DNA of 64,000 nucleotides, from contig NZ_JASJEV010000012.1 of the NCBI RefSeq assembly GCF_030067675.1, positions 33,345-97,344 of the forward strand, written 5' to 3'. The position numbers and the translations under genes were made by a program. The notes under the pieces are model-generated. The model searched no databases, was not told the DNA's origin, and saw only the letters and a program-made list of their open reading frames with translations. Source of the DNA: Chelatococcus albus (GTDB lineage Bacteria; Pseudomonadota; Alphaproteobacteria; Rhizobiales; Beijerinckiaceae). Position 1 is the stretch's first letter; every line of letters begins with the position of its first letter. Of this stretch, positions 10,158-19,219 are shown one piece after another.

Positions 10158-11438
10158 ATGGCACCGCACCGTGACAAGCTTGGGCGCCCCCTCGTCGCCG
10201 TGACGGGGATGGGCGTCGTCACCTCTCTCGGCCAGGGCAAGGCCGACAACTGGGCGGCGATCACCGCGGGCCGCTCGGGCATCCATCGCATCGAGCGCTT
10301 CGCCACCGACGGCCTGCGCACGACCATCGCCGGCACCGTGGACTTCGTGCCGGCCGAGCCCTTCTGCGCGCCGACGCTCTCGGAACGCATGGCGACGCTG
10401 GCGGCGGAGGAGGCCGTCGGCCAGGCGGCGATCGGCTCGGCGGGCGATTTTCCCGGCGCCCTCTTCATCGCCGTGCCCCCGGTGGAGATGGAATGGCCGC
10501 AGCGCGAGGCGCTGGCCGCCGCAGCCGGCACGGACGGCGATGTGACCTACGCCGAACTCCTGAGAGGGGCTGGCTCCGGCCGCTTCAAGGCGTGGCACGA
10601 GCTCTTCCTCTTCGGCACCGTGGCTGACCACATCGCCGAGCGCTTCGGCACCAAGGGCTCGCCGATCTCGCTGTCGACCGCCTGCTCCTCCGGGGCCACG
10701 GCGATCCAGCTCGGCGTCGAGGCGATCCGTCGCGGGGAGATGAGGGCGGCGCTCGCCATCGGCACGGACGGTTCGGTCAATCCCGAGTCGCTCATCCGCT
10801 TCTCGCTTCTCTCGGCGCTCTCCACCCAGAATGACCCGCCGGAGGGAGCGGCGAAGCCCTTCTCCAAGAATCGCGACGGCTTCGTCATGGGCGAGGGCGC
10901 GGCCGCCCTCGTGCTCGAGGACTATGAGCACGCGCTGGCGCGCGGTGCCACGATCCTCGGCTTCGTCCTCGGCTGCGGCGAGAAGGGCGACGGCTTCCAT
11001 CGCACGCGCTCGAGCCCGGACGGAGCGCCCGCGATCGCCGCCATCCGCGAGGCCATCGCCGATGCCGGCCTCACGCCGGACGATATCGACTACATCAACG
11101 CCCACGGCACGAGCACGCCCGAGAACGACAAGATGGAATCGCTCTCCTGCGCGGCCGTGATGGGCGAACGCATGGCCTCCGTGCCGATCTCCTCCAACAA
11201 GTCCATGATCGGCCACACGCTGACGGCGGCGGGTGCGGTGGAGGCGGTGTTCTCGCTGCTCACCATCGCCGAGGGGCGCATCCCGCCGACGATCAACTAC
11301 AACGTGCCGGATCCCGCCATCACGCTCGACGTCGTGCCCAACAAGGCGCGGGATGCGCGGGTCGGTCGCGTGCTGTCCAATTCCTTCGGCTTCGGCGGGC
11401 AGAACACCTGTCTCGTCTTCACGGCGGAGCCCGTCTGA
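10158..11438 (+). CDS. fabF1XL: Active beta-ketoacyl-ACP synthase FabF1XL
   Basis: A 426-residue ketosynthase with an intact triad: Cys176 in LSTACSSGAT, His316 in INAHGTSTP and His353 in SNKSMIGHT. It should catalyse decarboxylative condensation with malonyl-ACP to extend the very-long-chain acyl group on AcpXL. The ATG at 10158 follows GGGGGTGAGG, a good ribosome site, 14 bases after the preceding stop. Its stop overlaps the next start (ATGA). A longer in-frame reading upstream is a shadow of the previous gene. Confidence 0.93.
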   Translation: MAPHRDKLGRPLVAVTGMGVVTSLGQGKADNWAAITAGRSGIHRIERFATDGLRTTIAGTVDFVPAEPFCAPTLSERMATLAAEEAVGQAAIGSAGDFPGALFIAVPPVEMEWPQREALAAAAGTDGDVTYAELLRGAGSGRFKAWHELFLFGTVADHIAERFGTKGSPISLSTACSSGATAIQLGVEAIRRGEMRAALAIGTDGSVNPESLIRFSLLSALSTQNDPPEGAAKPFSKNRDGFVMGEGAAALVLEDYEHALARGATILGFVLGCGEKGDGFHRTRSSPDGAPAIAAIREAIADAGLTPDDIDYINAHGTSTPENDKMESLSCAAVMGERMASVPISSNKSMIGHTLTAAGAVEAVFSLLTIAEGRIPPTINYNVPDPAITLDVVPNKARDARVGRVLSNSFGFGGQNTCLVFTAEPV

Positions 11439-12193
11439 TGAGCGAGGCGAAACGCATCCTGGTCACCGGCGGGGCGAAGGGCGTCGGCGCCGAGATCGTC
11501 CGGAGCCTGCTCGCCGCCGGCTTCGACGTGGACTTCACCTACCGCTCCTCGGCCGCGGCGGCCGGGGCGCTCGTCGACGAACTGAAGGCCGCGCATGCCG
11601 GCCGGGCAGTGCGCGCCCTGTCGCTCGATCTCGCTGACAAGGTGGCACTCGACGCCTTCTGCGACGGGCGCGAGGCTGAGAGCTACTTCGGCCTCGTGCA
11701 CAACGCCGGGCAGCCCTACGACGCGCTCGCCGCCATGATGGCGCAGGACAAGGCCGAAGCCGCCATGCAGGTGAACTTCTGGTCGCTGACGCGTCTCGCC
11801 AAGAGCCTCATGCGCAACATGCTGCGGGCGCGCGAGGGTCGCATTGTCGTCATCGGCTCGGTGGCGGCGCTGCAGGGCAACCCCGGCAACGCGGCCTACG
11901 CCGCCTCCAAGGGGGCGCTGCTCAGCTATATCCGCACGCTCGCGGTCGAGACCGGCAAGCGCGGCATCACGGTGAACTACGTGGCGCCGGGCTTCATCGC
12001 CACGGACATGATGGCGCCCTATGCCGCCTATCGTGCGGCGATGGAGAAGCAGATACCGGCCGGGCGCTTCGCCGATCCGGCGGAGGTCGCGGGCCTTGTC
12101 GCCTTCCTCATGAGCCCGCCGGCGGCCTACGTGACCGGCGCCGTGCTGCCGATCGACGGCGGCCTGACGGCGCAGATCGGCGTGCATCGCTGA
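11438..12193 (+). CDS. SDR-family 3-oxoacyl-ACP reductase (FabG-like) in the AcpXL cluster
   Basis: A 251-residue short-chain dehydrogenase with the cofactor motif TGGAKGVG (10-17), the NAG motif near 89-91, and the catalytic Ser141-Tyr154-Lys158 set in YAASK. Placed between the ketosynthase and the alcohol dehydrogenase and overlapping the ketosynthase stop by four bases, it most likely supplies the ketoreduction step of very-long-chain elongation. A terminal PIDGGLTAQIG stretch is typical of FabG relatives. The substrate assignment is inferred from position. Confidence 0.85.
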   Translation: MSEAKRILVTGGAKGVGAEIVRSLLAAGFDVDFTYRSSAAAAGALVDELKAAHAGRAVRALSLDLADKVALDAFCDGREAESYFGLVHNAGQPYDALAAMMAQDKAEAAMQVNFWSLTRLAKSLMRNMLRAREGRIVVIGSVAALQGNPGNAAYAASKGALLSYIRTLAVETGKRGITVNYVAPGFIATDMMAPYAAYRAAMEKQIPAGRFADPAEVAGLVAFLMSPPAAYVTGAVLPIDGGLTAQIGVHR

Positions 12194-12287
12194 CCTTTCA
12201 AGCTTCTGCCGCCGAAGCGGAGGCCGGTTCGGCGAAGGGCCGGCCGTTCGCCAACCGGCACCGCACAGACATCTGGGACGAGGATCC

Positions 12288-13310
12288 ATGCGAGCCCTGC
12301 AACTCTTCGGCGACCGTGACCTGCGCCTGACGGACATCGAGGCGCCGCCGCCGCCCGCCGAGGGCGAGGTGCAGATCCGCGTCAGAGCGATCGCCCTCAA
12401 TTACCTCGACGTCTGGGGCTTCCGCGGCATGGCCTTCGCCAAGCGCAAGATGCCGCAGGTGGCGGGTGTCGAGGCCTCGGGCGAGGTGGTCGCCGTGGGG
12501 CCTGGCGTCACGCGCTTCAAGGCCGGCGATCCCGTCACCATGTACGGCGCCGAGACCTGCGGCCATTGCCGGGCCTGCCGCGAGGGGCGCGACAATCTGT
12601 GCGAGAACGTCGCCGGCATTCTGGGCTTCCACGTTGACGGTTTCGCGCGCGAGCTCATCAACCGGCCGGAGCGGCTCGTCATTCCGGTGCCGGCGGGCGT
12701 GTCCTGCGAGGACGCGGCCTGCGCGCCCATCGGCTTCGGCACCGTGCAGCACATGCTGTTCGACAACGCCCGTCTGGAACCCGGGGAATCGATCCTGGTG
12801 CACGCGGGCGGTTCGGGCATCGGCACTGCGGCGATCAAGATGGCCAAGGCCATGGGCTGCACCGTCTACACCACGGTGGGCGACGACGAGAAGGCGGCGA
12901 AGGCCAAGGCGCTGGGCGCCGACCACGTCATCAACTACCGCACCGAGCGCTTCGAGGGTGAGGTGCGCAAGCTGACGAAGCGCAAGGGCGTGGACGTGGT
13001 CTTCGAACACGTGGGTGCCGACACCTGGAACGGCAGCCTCCTGTGCCTCAAGCGCGGCGGACGGCTCGTCACCTGCGGCTCGACCTCCGGCGTGTCGACG
13101 ACCATGAACCTGATGCAGCTTTTCCAGCAGCAGTACCGCATCTTCGGCTCCTTCGGCTGCTCCATGCGCAACATCGCGCAGTCGCTCGACAAGATGGCGG
13201 CGGGCATGACGCCGGTGATCGACTCGGTCTTTCCGCTCGTTGACTTCGAGAAGGGGCTCGAGCGACTCGAAGGCCGCAAGGTCTTCGGCAAAGTCGTCGT
13301 CCGCTTCTGA
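12288..13310 (+). CDS. adhXL: Zinc-binding alcohol dehydrogenase-like protein (AdhXL)
   Basis: A 340-residue medium-chain dehydrogenase. It has the structural-zinc lobe CGHCRACREGRDNLC (Cys91, 94, 97, 105) and a nucleotide-binding GGSGIGTAA motif near 160-170. The catalytic zinc ligands are not evident: ALNYLDVWG stands where a Cys is expected, and VAGVEASGEV where GHE is expected, as in quinone oxidoreductases. AdhXL genes occur in rhizobial acpXL clusters, but their reaction is unproven; a role in forming or reducing the (omega-1)-oxygenated chain is possible. A 94-base gap separates it from the SDR gene. Confidence 0.85.
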   Translation: MRALQLFGDRDLRLTDIEAPPPPAEGEVQIRVRAIALNYLDVWGFRGMAFAKRKMPQVAGVEASGEVVAVGPGVTRFKAGDPVTMYGAETCGHCRACREGRDNLCENVAGILGFHVDGFARELINRPERLVIPVPAGVSCEDAACAPIGFGTVQHMLFDNARLEPGESILVHAGGSGIGTAAIKMAKAMGCTVYTTVGDDEKAAKAKALGADHVINYRTERFEGEVRKLTKRKGVDVVFEHVGADTWNGSLLCLKRGGRLVTCGSTSGVSTTMNLMQLFQQQYRIFGSFGCSMRNIAQSLDKMAAGMTPVIDSVFPLVDFEKGLERLEGRKVFGKVVVRF

Positions 13311-13321
13311 GCGCGCCGGTC

Positions 13322-13350
13322 TTGACCTTCACCGGCACTTTGCCGATTTA
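13322..13350 (+). promoter_or_regulatory. Putative promoter upstream of lpxXL
   Basis: TTGACC at 13322-13327 and GATTTA at 13345-13350 are 17 bases apart in the 102-base gap before lpxXL. It may give the acyltransferase its own transcription in addition to read-through from the cluster. Confidence 0.4.
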
Positions 13351-13412
13351 GCGGATCGACGAACTCGGAAGGGACGGAGCGGACGGACCGCGCCCGTCGG
13401 GGAGCGGAACGT

Positions 13413-14402
13413 TTGGCGTCAAAAGGCTTCGCATCGTTGCGCAACGGCGTGATGCGCGTTGCATCCGGCGTCGCGGAAATCGCGATGGTGGGGGTGGTGC
13501 GGGGCGTCTTCGCGCTCCTTCGGGCGCTCGGCCCGGAGCGCGCCAGCAATCTCGGCGGCGCGCTCGCACGCTTCATCGGCCCGCTCCTGCCGGTCCATCG
13601 CGTCGCCCTCGACAATCTGCGCGCGGCCTTCCCGGAAAAGAGCGAGGCGGAGCGGAGGGCGATTGCCCTCGGGGCCTGGGAAAACCTCGGCCGCACGGGC
13701 GCCGAATATGCCCATCTCGGCACGCTTTTCGACTACGACTATTTCAACCCGCAGCCCGATGCGCGCGTCGAGGTCGAGGGGATCGAGCATTTCATCGCGC
13801 TGAAGGACGACGGCAAGCCCGGCATCATCTTCTCCTCCCACCTCGCCAACTGGGAGCTGCCGGCGATCTGCGCGGCGCGCTACGGGCTCGATGCGACGGC
13901 CGTCTTCCGCGCGCCGAACACGCGCGCGGTGGCGCGCGCCGTGCACGAGGTGCGCAGCGGCACCATGGGCGGGCTCGAGGCGGCGCGCCAGGGGGCCGCC
14001 TTCGCCATGCAGAGCGTGCTGGAGAAGGGCGGCCATCTCGGCATGCTCATCGACCAGCATTTCACCCGGGGCGTCACCGTGCCCTTCTTCGGCCGCCCGG
14101 CGAAGACGAACCCGATCCTCGCCAAGTTCGCGCGCCGCTTCGACTGCCCGGTGCACGGCGTGCGGGTCGTGCGCCTGCCCAATCTGCGCTTCAGGCTGGA
14201 GCTCACCCCGCCCATCGCGCTGCCGCGCGATGCGAATGGCGAGATCGACGTGGAAGGCGCCATGCGTGCCATGACCGCGGTTGTCGAGGGCTGGGTGCGG
14301 GAGCATCCCGAACAATGGCTGTGGATGCACCGGCGCTGGCGCGTGCCGCCCGCTGCCGGCAGCGCATCATGCACCGCTCAAGCCAACGTGACTTCCGATT
14401 GA
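13413..14402 (+). CDS. lpxXL: LpxXL very-long-chain lipid A acyltransferase
   Basis: A 329-residue member of the LpxL/HtrB lysophospholipid acyltransferase family. The catalytic HX4E motif is in SSHLANWE (His143, Glu148). The N-terminus is a hydrophobic membrane anchor (about 17-40). In rhizobia LpxXL moves the C26-C28 hydroxy acyl chain from AcpXL to lipid A at the inner membrane. The start is TTG at 13413, preceded by GGGGAGCGG; the next ATG at 13452 would cut the conserved N-terminal helix. The last ~15 residues (after WRVPP) look non-conserved. Confidence 0.92.
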   Translation: MASKGFASLRNGVMRVASGVAEIAMVGVVRGVFALLRALGPERASNLGGALARFIGPLLPVHRVALDNLRAAFPEKSEAERRAIALGAWENLGRTGAEYAHLGTLFDYDYFNPQPDARVEVEGIEHFIALKDDGKPGIIFSSHLANWELPAICAARYGLDATAVFRAPNTRAVARAVHEVRSGTMGGLEAARQGAAFAMQSVLEKGGHLGMLIDQHFTRGVTVPFFGRPAKTNPILAKFARRFDCPVHGVRVVRLPNLRFRLELTPPIALPRDANGEIDVEGAMRAMTAVVEGWVREHPEQWLWMHRRWRVPPAAGSASCTAQANVTSD

Positions 14403-14462
14403 CCTGGCTTTGCGATTGAGTCGCGCCCCGTCGGTCGGGTTCGATCGCTGCCACTCGTCGCC

Positions 14463-15203
14463 ATGTCCCGTCGTGCCGCCTTTCTCACTCTCGCCTTGGC
14501 GCTGGTCGCGCCGACCGCGGTTGCCGCGGCCGAGACGCCGCGGGCGGTCGTGGAGCTGTTCACCAGCCAGGGCTGCTCGGCCTCCCCGCCCGCCGATGCG
14601 CTGCTCGCCGAATTGGCGCAGGATCCCGCCGTCGTCGCGCTGACCCTGCCCGTCACCTATTGGGACTATCTCGGCTGGAAGGACACCCTCGCCGAGGCAG
14701 CCTTCAGCGCGCGCCAGCGCGCTTATGCCGCCGCCCGCGGCGATGGGCAGATCTATACGCCGCAGATCGTCGTCAACGGCCTGGCGCACGTCGTCGGGTC
14801 GGATCGCAATGCGATCGAGGAATCGGCGGTTGCGACGCGCGGGCGCCTCGGCGCCCTGTCGGTGTCCATCACGCTCGACGAGACGCCGACCGCACTCAAG
14901 GTCGAGGTCGGGGCGGCGCCGGACGGGGTGCAGAAGTCCGGCACCCTCTGGCTCCTGCCGGTGGTCAAGAAACGCGCCGTCAGCATCCACGAGGGCGAGA
15001 ACAAGGACCTCAGGGTGACCTACACGAATGTCGTGCGACGCATTGTCCGCATGGCCGAATGGAAGGGCGAGCCCCTGGCCTTCGAGATGCCCATCGCGAT
15101 GGCGCGACCGGCCTGGGCCGAAGGCTACGTCATCATCCTGCAGTCGAACGGCGGCGGGGCCGTCGGTCCGATCCTCGGGGCGGCCAAGGGGCCCGGCCTG
15201 TAG
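14463..15203 (+). CDS. DUF1223 secreted thioredoxin-like protein
   Basis: A 246-residue protein with a signal peptide (SRRAAFLTLALALVAPTAVAAA, cleavage near 23) and the DUF1223 signature VVELFTSQGCSASPPAD. The single cysteine (Cys38) sits where a thioredoxin-type CxxC would be, the second position being Ser. A conserved TYWDYLGWKD stretch and an IYTPQIVVNG cis-proline-like segment follow. The family is widespread in Alphaproteobacteria and has no established function. It is probably periplasmic. It lies 60 bases after lpxXL, perhaps only by chance. Confidence 0.85.
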   Translation: MSRRAAFLTLALALVAPTAVAAAETPRAVVELFTSQGCSASPPADALLAELAQDPAVVALTLPVTYWDYLGWKDTLAEAAFSARQRAYAAARGDGQIYTPQIVVNGLAHVVGSDRNAIEESAVATRGRLGALSVSITLDETPTALKVEVGAAPDGVQKSGTLWLLPVVKKRAVSIHEGENKDLRVTYTNVVRRIVRMAEWKGEPLAFEMPIAMARPAWAEGYVIILQSNGGGAVGPILGAAKGPGL

Positions 15204-15214
15204 GCCGGCCCGCA

Positions 15215-15823
15215 TCAGATCAGAAACACCCGGCTCGGCATCTCGTCGACATCGTCGGTGCGCGGCGGCGCATGTTCGGCGAGCACACGCCCGACGATGC
15301 CGACGGCGGCAACGAGGCCGTCGGCCGGGCGTCCGTCCGCGAGGGCTGTGACCAGGACCTCGATCGCCTCGCGCCAGACGCGAGCCTCCACACGGCACGC
15401 GATGCCTTCGTCGGCGATCACCTCGGCATAGCGTTCCGCCGCGGCGACGAAGATGAGCACGCCGGTTCGGTCGCGCGTGCGCGTCAGGCCGCGGGCGAGG
15501 AACTCGCGGCAGGCGGCATCGTGCGCGCGCCGCCGCCTGACGGCGCGGGGCACGAGGCGCAGGCGCAGCGCCGGGAGCGAGAAGAGGAGGGCGCAAAGGC
15601 CTGCGGCGAGGAGCGCGACGAGCTGGATGCGCTGGGCGCTGAAGCCCGTGAGAAAGAGGAGCGGCAGCGGCAGGGCGAGGCCGACGAGCAGGGCGAAGAC
15701 GAGCGGCACGGTGCGATAGTCGCCCGCCGCCCGCGCCACGACGCAGACGATCTCGCCCGCGGTTCGCGCCTCCGCCTCGGCGATCGCCCTGGCTATACGC
15801 TCCCTGTCGGCCGAATCGAGCAT
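15215..15823 (-). CDS. TPM-domain membrane protein
   Basis: A 202-residue protein with a TPM-type start (RIARAIAEAEARTAGEIVCVV), two adjacent membrane helices (about 38-60 and 66-88) and a C-terminal segment resuming the TPM fold (TGVLIFVAAAERYAEVIADEGI). The N-terminal and C-terminal parts therefore appear to be one TPM domain interrupted by a helical hairpin. Its ATG is one base after the stop of the following TPM gene, and it is the last gene of the lemA-TPM-TPM operon. Such pairs are common next to LemA; their function is unclear. Confidence 0.78.
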   Translation of the reverse strand: MLDSADRERIARAIAEAEARTAGEIVCVVARAAGDYRTVPLVFALLVGLALPLPLLFLTGFSAQRIQLVALLAAGLCALLFSLPALRLRLVPRAVRRRRAHDAACREFLARGLTRTRDRTGVLIFVAAAERYAEVIADEGIACRVEARVWREAIEVLVTALADGRPADGLVAAVGIVGRVLAEHAPPRTDDVDEMPSRVFLI

Positions 15824-15824
15824 G

Positions 15825-16688
15825 TCACCAGTCCCCCGAAGCGCCGCCCCCGCCGGAGGAACCTCCGCCGCCGGAAAAGCCTCCCCCGCCCGACGATCCG
15901 GCGGACCAGCCTCCGCCCAACCAGCCACCCGATGATCCGCCCCGGTCCGTCGGCCCGGGCAGGGCGATCCAGTGCCCGCCGCGGGTGCGGTGGTAGCGCA
16001 CGGCGCGCCGCCCGGACCAGGTCGTGCGCAGCATGACCACGACAATGATGGCGAGGACGAAGATCAGGGCCGCGAGAACAAGGATATCGGCGAGGCCGCC
16101 CGACTCCTCGGTGCGCACGGTGGCCCGGCGCTGCCATTCCTCGGCGTCGCCGGTGAGGATGGCGGCGATGGCGTCAACGCCGGCTTCGATGCCGCCGGCA
16201 AAGTCGCCCTGCTTGAAGCGCGGGGCGATCGCCGTCGTGATGATGACCTTGGACAGGGCGTCCGTGAGGGCGCCTTCGAGGCCGTAGCCGACCTCGATGC
16301 GCACTTTCCGCTCTCGCGGCGCAACGAGGAGCAGGACGCCATTGTTCTTGTCCTTGGCGCCGAGCGCCCAGCGGCGGAAGAGGCGGTTGGCATACTCCTC
16401 GACGGAGAGGTCGCCGAGGCCCGGAACGGTGGCGACGACGATCTGGTCGCTGGTCTTGCCTTCGTGTGCCTCGAGCTTGGCCGCGATCCGTGCGCGCGCC
16501 TCATCGGCGAGAAGGCTGGCGGCATCGACGACGCGGCCGGTGAGCGGCGGAAAGGCCGGATCGGCCGGGAGGGCCGGAACCGCGGCAGCGGCGAGGAAGG
16601 CGAAGGCGGCGAACAGGCGGAGGGCCGCGAATAACCGCTCGAAGGCAGCGGATCGGGGGATGACCGGCCCTGCGATCCGCATGGGCAT
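15825..16688 (-). CDS. YgcG/TPM-domain protein with glycine-rich tail
   Basis: A 287-residue protein with a signal peptide or anchor (about 18-42), a TPM domain (about 48-175, with GRVVDAASLL and KTSDQIVVATVPGL), one membrane helix (about 207-230) and a C-terminal tail of about 40 residues that is almost only Gly, Ser and Trp. The TPM domain would face the periplasm. Glycine-rich tails are normal in this family. The ATG at 16688 follows GGGGAGAG; a second ATG at 16682 is possible. It is co-transcribed with lemA, 17 bases upstream. Confidence 0.85.
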   Translation of the reverse strand: MPMRIAGPVIPRSAAFERLFAALRLFAAFAFLAAAAVPALPADPAFPPLTGRVVDAASLLADEARARIAAKLEAHEGKTSDQIVVATVPGLGDLSVEEYANRLFRRWALGAKDKNNGVLLLVAPRERKVRIEVGYGLEGALTDALSKVIITTAIAPRFKQGDFAGGIEAGVDAIAAILTGDAEEWQRRATVRTEESGGLADILVLAALIFVLAIIVVVMLRTTWSGRRAVRYHRTRGGHWIALPGPTDRGGSSGGWLGGGWSAGSSGGGGFSGGGGSSGGGGASGDW

Positions 16689-16705
16689 CAGGCTCTCCCC
16701 GGGGC

Positions 16706-17302
16706 TCAGAACTTGACCTGGGGCGGACGCTGCGAATCGGGTGGGGCCGTGAAGGTCTCCATGGGCCTCGCAGAGGGATAGAGGACCGCCGCGATCCAGC
16801 GGCCCGGAATGGTCCGCAGCTCCGTGTTGAAGATGCGCACGGCCTCGATGTAGTCGCGCCGCGCCACGGCAATGCGGTTCTCGGTGCCCTCGAGCTGCGA
16901 CTGCAGGGCGAGGAAGTTCTGGTTCGACTTCAGGTCGGGATAGCGCTCGACCGTGACGAGCAGCCGCCCGAGGGCGCCGGTCAGGCTGTTCTGTGCGTCC
17001 TGGAATTCCTTGAACCTGGTCGGATCGGTGACGGTGGAGGCGTCGACCTTCACCTGGCTCGCCCTGGCGCGGGCCTCGGTCACCTGGGTCAGAACCTCGC
17101 GCTCCTGGGCGGCGTAGCCCTTCACCGTCTCGACGAGATTGGGAATGAGGTCGGAGCGCCGCTGATACTGATTCTGCACTTCGCTCCACGCAGCCTTCGC
17201 CTTTTCCTCGTAGGTGGGAACGTTGTTGATCCCGCAGGCCGAGACGAGAAGACCGAGACCGGCGGCGAGCAAGACCGCGCGGGCGCGGGCGAAGAACAGC
17301 AT
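16706..17302 (-). CDS. lemA: LemA family lipoprotein
   Basis: A 198-residue LemA protein. It begins with a lipoprotein signal (LGLLVSAC, lipidated Cys23) and continues as a long helical bundle with the family signatures EVQNQYQRRSDLIPNLVETVKGYA and NRIAVARRDYIEAVRIFN. A cytoplasmic domain is absent; the lipid would hold it on the outside of the inner membrane or in the outer membrane. It leads the three-gene minus-strand operon with two TPM proteins, a conserved arrangement of unknown physiological role. Confidence 0.9.
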   Translation of the reverse strand: MLFFARARAVLLAAGLGLLVSACGINNVPTYEEKAKAAWSEVQNQYQRRSDLIPNLVETVKGYAAQEREVLTQVTEARARASQVKVDASTVTDPTRFKEFQDAQNSLTGALGRLLVTVERYPDLKSNQNFLALQSQLEGTENRIAVARRDYIEAVRIFNTELRTIPGRWIAAVLYPSARPMETFTAPPDSQRPPQVKF

Positions 17303-17399
17303 GAGGGCCCCCTTGGCTGTGAGCGGACGATGCCCCGTCCCTGCACGCGGAATGAGGCGAGATCTGTACGGTGCCGGAGATTAGACGAGGACGACGTCC

Positions 17400-17428
17400 C
17401 GGGCGAGCCGCAAGAAACGGCTCGCCCG
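17400..17428 (-). terminator. Hairpin after ggt, possible terminator
   Basis: A perfect 11-bp stem (CGGGCGAGCCG / CGGCTCGCCCG) with a 7-base loop begins about 10 bases after the ggt stop on the minus strand. No T-tract follows, so the call rests on position and stem strength. Confidence 0.45.
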
Positions 17429-17437
17429 CGCGCCCGG

Positions 17438-19219
17438 TCAGTGGCCGGCGGCGAGCGTGCCGCGCTGGCGAGGGTCGGCCGCGCCCATCAGCCCCTCCGG
17501 TGTGACGAGGATCGAGCTCGCCGAGCCGGAGGTCGAGCCGACCACCACCTTGTGGCCGCGCTCGCGCAGGAGCCGCAGCGCATCGGGCGAGAAGCCCGTC
17601 TCCACGAGGAGCGTGTCGGGGCGCCATTGGTGGTGCAGGCGCGGGGCGGTCACGGCCTCGGCGAGGTTCATGTCGAAGTCGACGACGTTGACGATGACCT
17701 GCAGCACCGTGGAAATGATGCGGCTGCCGCCCGGGCTGCCGGTGACGAGCGCAAGCCTGCCGTCGCGGAAGAGGAAGGTCGGCGTCATCGACGACAGGGG
17801 GCGGGCGCCTGGCGCCACGGAATTCGTCTCGCCGCCGACGAGGCCGTGGGCGTTGAGCGCTCCGGTCTTTGCCGCGAAGTCGTCCATCTCGTTGTTGAGG
17901 AGCACGCCCGTGCCGGCGGCGACGAAAGCGGCGCCGTAGGAGAAGTTGAGCGTATAGGTGTTGGCGACGGCATTGCCCTCGGCGTCGACGACGGAGAAAT
18001 GCGTCGTCTGGCCGCTCTCGTAGGGCAGCGGATCGCCGGCCCTGATCTCCTCGGCCGGCCGGGCGCGCCTCATGTCGATGGCGGCGCGCAGGGTCTCGGC
18101 ATAGGCCTTGGCGGTCAGGCCCTTCGCGGGCACCTTGACGCGCTCGGGATCGCCGAGCCAGGCCGCGCGGTCGGCATAGGCGGGCTTCATCGCCTCGGCG
18201 AGCAGGTGCATCGCGTCGGCGGAGCCCGCGCCGAGGGCCTTCATGTCGAAGCCTTCGAGGATGTTGAGGATTTCGACGAGATGGACGCCGCCCGAGCTTG
18301 GCGGCGGCATGGAAACGACCTCATAGCCTCGGTATCTGCCCGTGACCGGGCGGCGCAGCACCGGCCTGTAGGCGGCAAGATCAGCCGCGGTCATGACGCC
18401 GCCGGCCGCCTTGACGGAGGCCGCGATCTTCTCCGCGATAGGGCCGGTGTAGAAGGCGTCTGGCCCCCTCGCTGCGATGGCGGCGAGGGTTCCGGCGAGA
18501 TCGCTCTGGACGAGGCGCTCGCCCCGGGCAAAGGGGCGGCCCTCCTTGAGGAAGATCGCGGCGGTGGCCGGATCGCGGCCGAGGCGCCCAGTCGCGTGCG
18601 GCAGCGAATCGGCGAGGTCCTCCTCCACCGCGATGCCTTCGCGGGCGAGCCTTTCGGCCGGCGCCACGAGATCGGCGAGGGTGAACTTGCCGGAGCCGTA
18701 TTTCTCGAGAGCGAGCGCGAGGCCGCGCACCGTGCCGGGCACGCCGACGGCAAGCCCCGAATCGCGCGACTTTTTCGGGTCCGGCTCGCCGCTGGCGTCG
18801 AGGAACATGTCCCGCGTTGCCTCGGCGGGGGCGGTCTCACGGTAGTCGATGGCGATCGTTTCGCCCGGCCGCCCGTCCTTGCCGGCACGATGCACCAGCA
18901 TGAAGCCGCCCCCGCCGAGATTGCCGGCGCGGGGCAGCGTCACGGCGAGGGCGAAGCCCACCGCGACCGCTGCATCGACCGCATTGCCGCCGCGCCTCAG
19001 GATGTCCACGCCGACACGCGTCGCCTCGGCCTCCTGCGACACCACCATGCCGTTCCTGGCGACGACAGGCAGCAGGCGGGCGGTGTCGGAGAGGATCGCT
19101 TGCCCTCCCGCGGGCATGCCGGGCGGGGCCCCCTGCGCGCGGACTGCGAGGGGCGCAAGGGCGAGGCCCGCGGCGAGGATGGCGGTGAGGAGGCGGGGCG
19201 GACGTGAGGCCATGGACAT
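17438..19219 (-). CDS. ggt: Gamma-glutamyltransferase (periplasmic)
   Basis: A 593-residue precursor with a signal peptide (about 1-28). The autoprocessing nucleophile is expected at Thr405 in SGQTTHFSVVD, which would become the N-terminus of the small subunit. Other family motifs are GGNAVDAAVA, a GNLGGGGF oxyanion region, the PPPSSGG loop and PLSSMTPTF. The enzyme cleaves glutathione and other gamma-glutamyl compounds in the periplasm. ATG 19219 or ATG 19213 may be the start; both keep the signal peptide. It stands alone, 135 bases from lemA. Confidence 0.95.
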   Translation of the reverse strand: MSMASRPPRLLTAILAAGLALAPLAVRAQGAPPGMPAGGQAILSDTARLLPVVARNGMVVSQEAEATRVGVDILRRGGNAVDAAVAVGFALAVTLPRAGNLGGGGFMLVHRAGKDGRPGETIAIDYRETAPAEATRDMFLDASGEPDPKKSRDSGLAVGVPGTVRGLALALEKYGSGKFTLADLVAPAERLAREGIAVEEDLADSLPHATGRLGRDPATAAIFLKEGRPFARGERLVQSDLAGTLAAIAARGPDAFYTGPIAEKIAASVKAAGGVMTAADLAAYRPVLRRPVTGRYRGYEVVSMPPPSSGGVHLVEILNILEGFDMKALGAGSADAMHLLAEAMKPAYADRAAWLGDPERVKVPAKGLTAKAYAETLRAAIDMRRARPAEEIRAGDPLPYESGQTTHFSVVDAEGNAVANTYTLNFSYGAAFVAAGTGVLLNNEMDDFAAKTGALNAHGLVGGETNSVAPGARPLSSMTPTFLFRDGRLALVTGSPGGSRIISTVLQVIVNVVDFDMNLAEAVTAPRLHHQWRPDTLLVETGFSPDALRLLRERGHKVVVGSTSGSASSILVTPEGLMGAADPRQRGTLAAGH

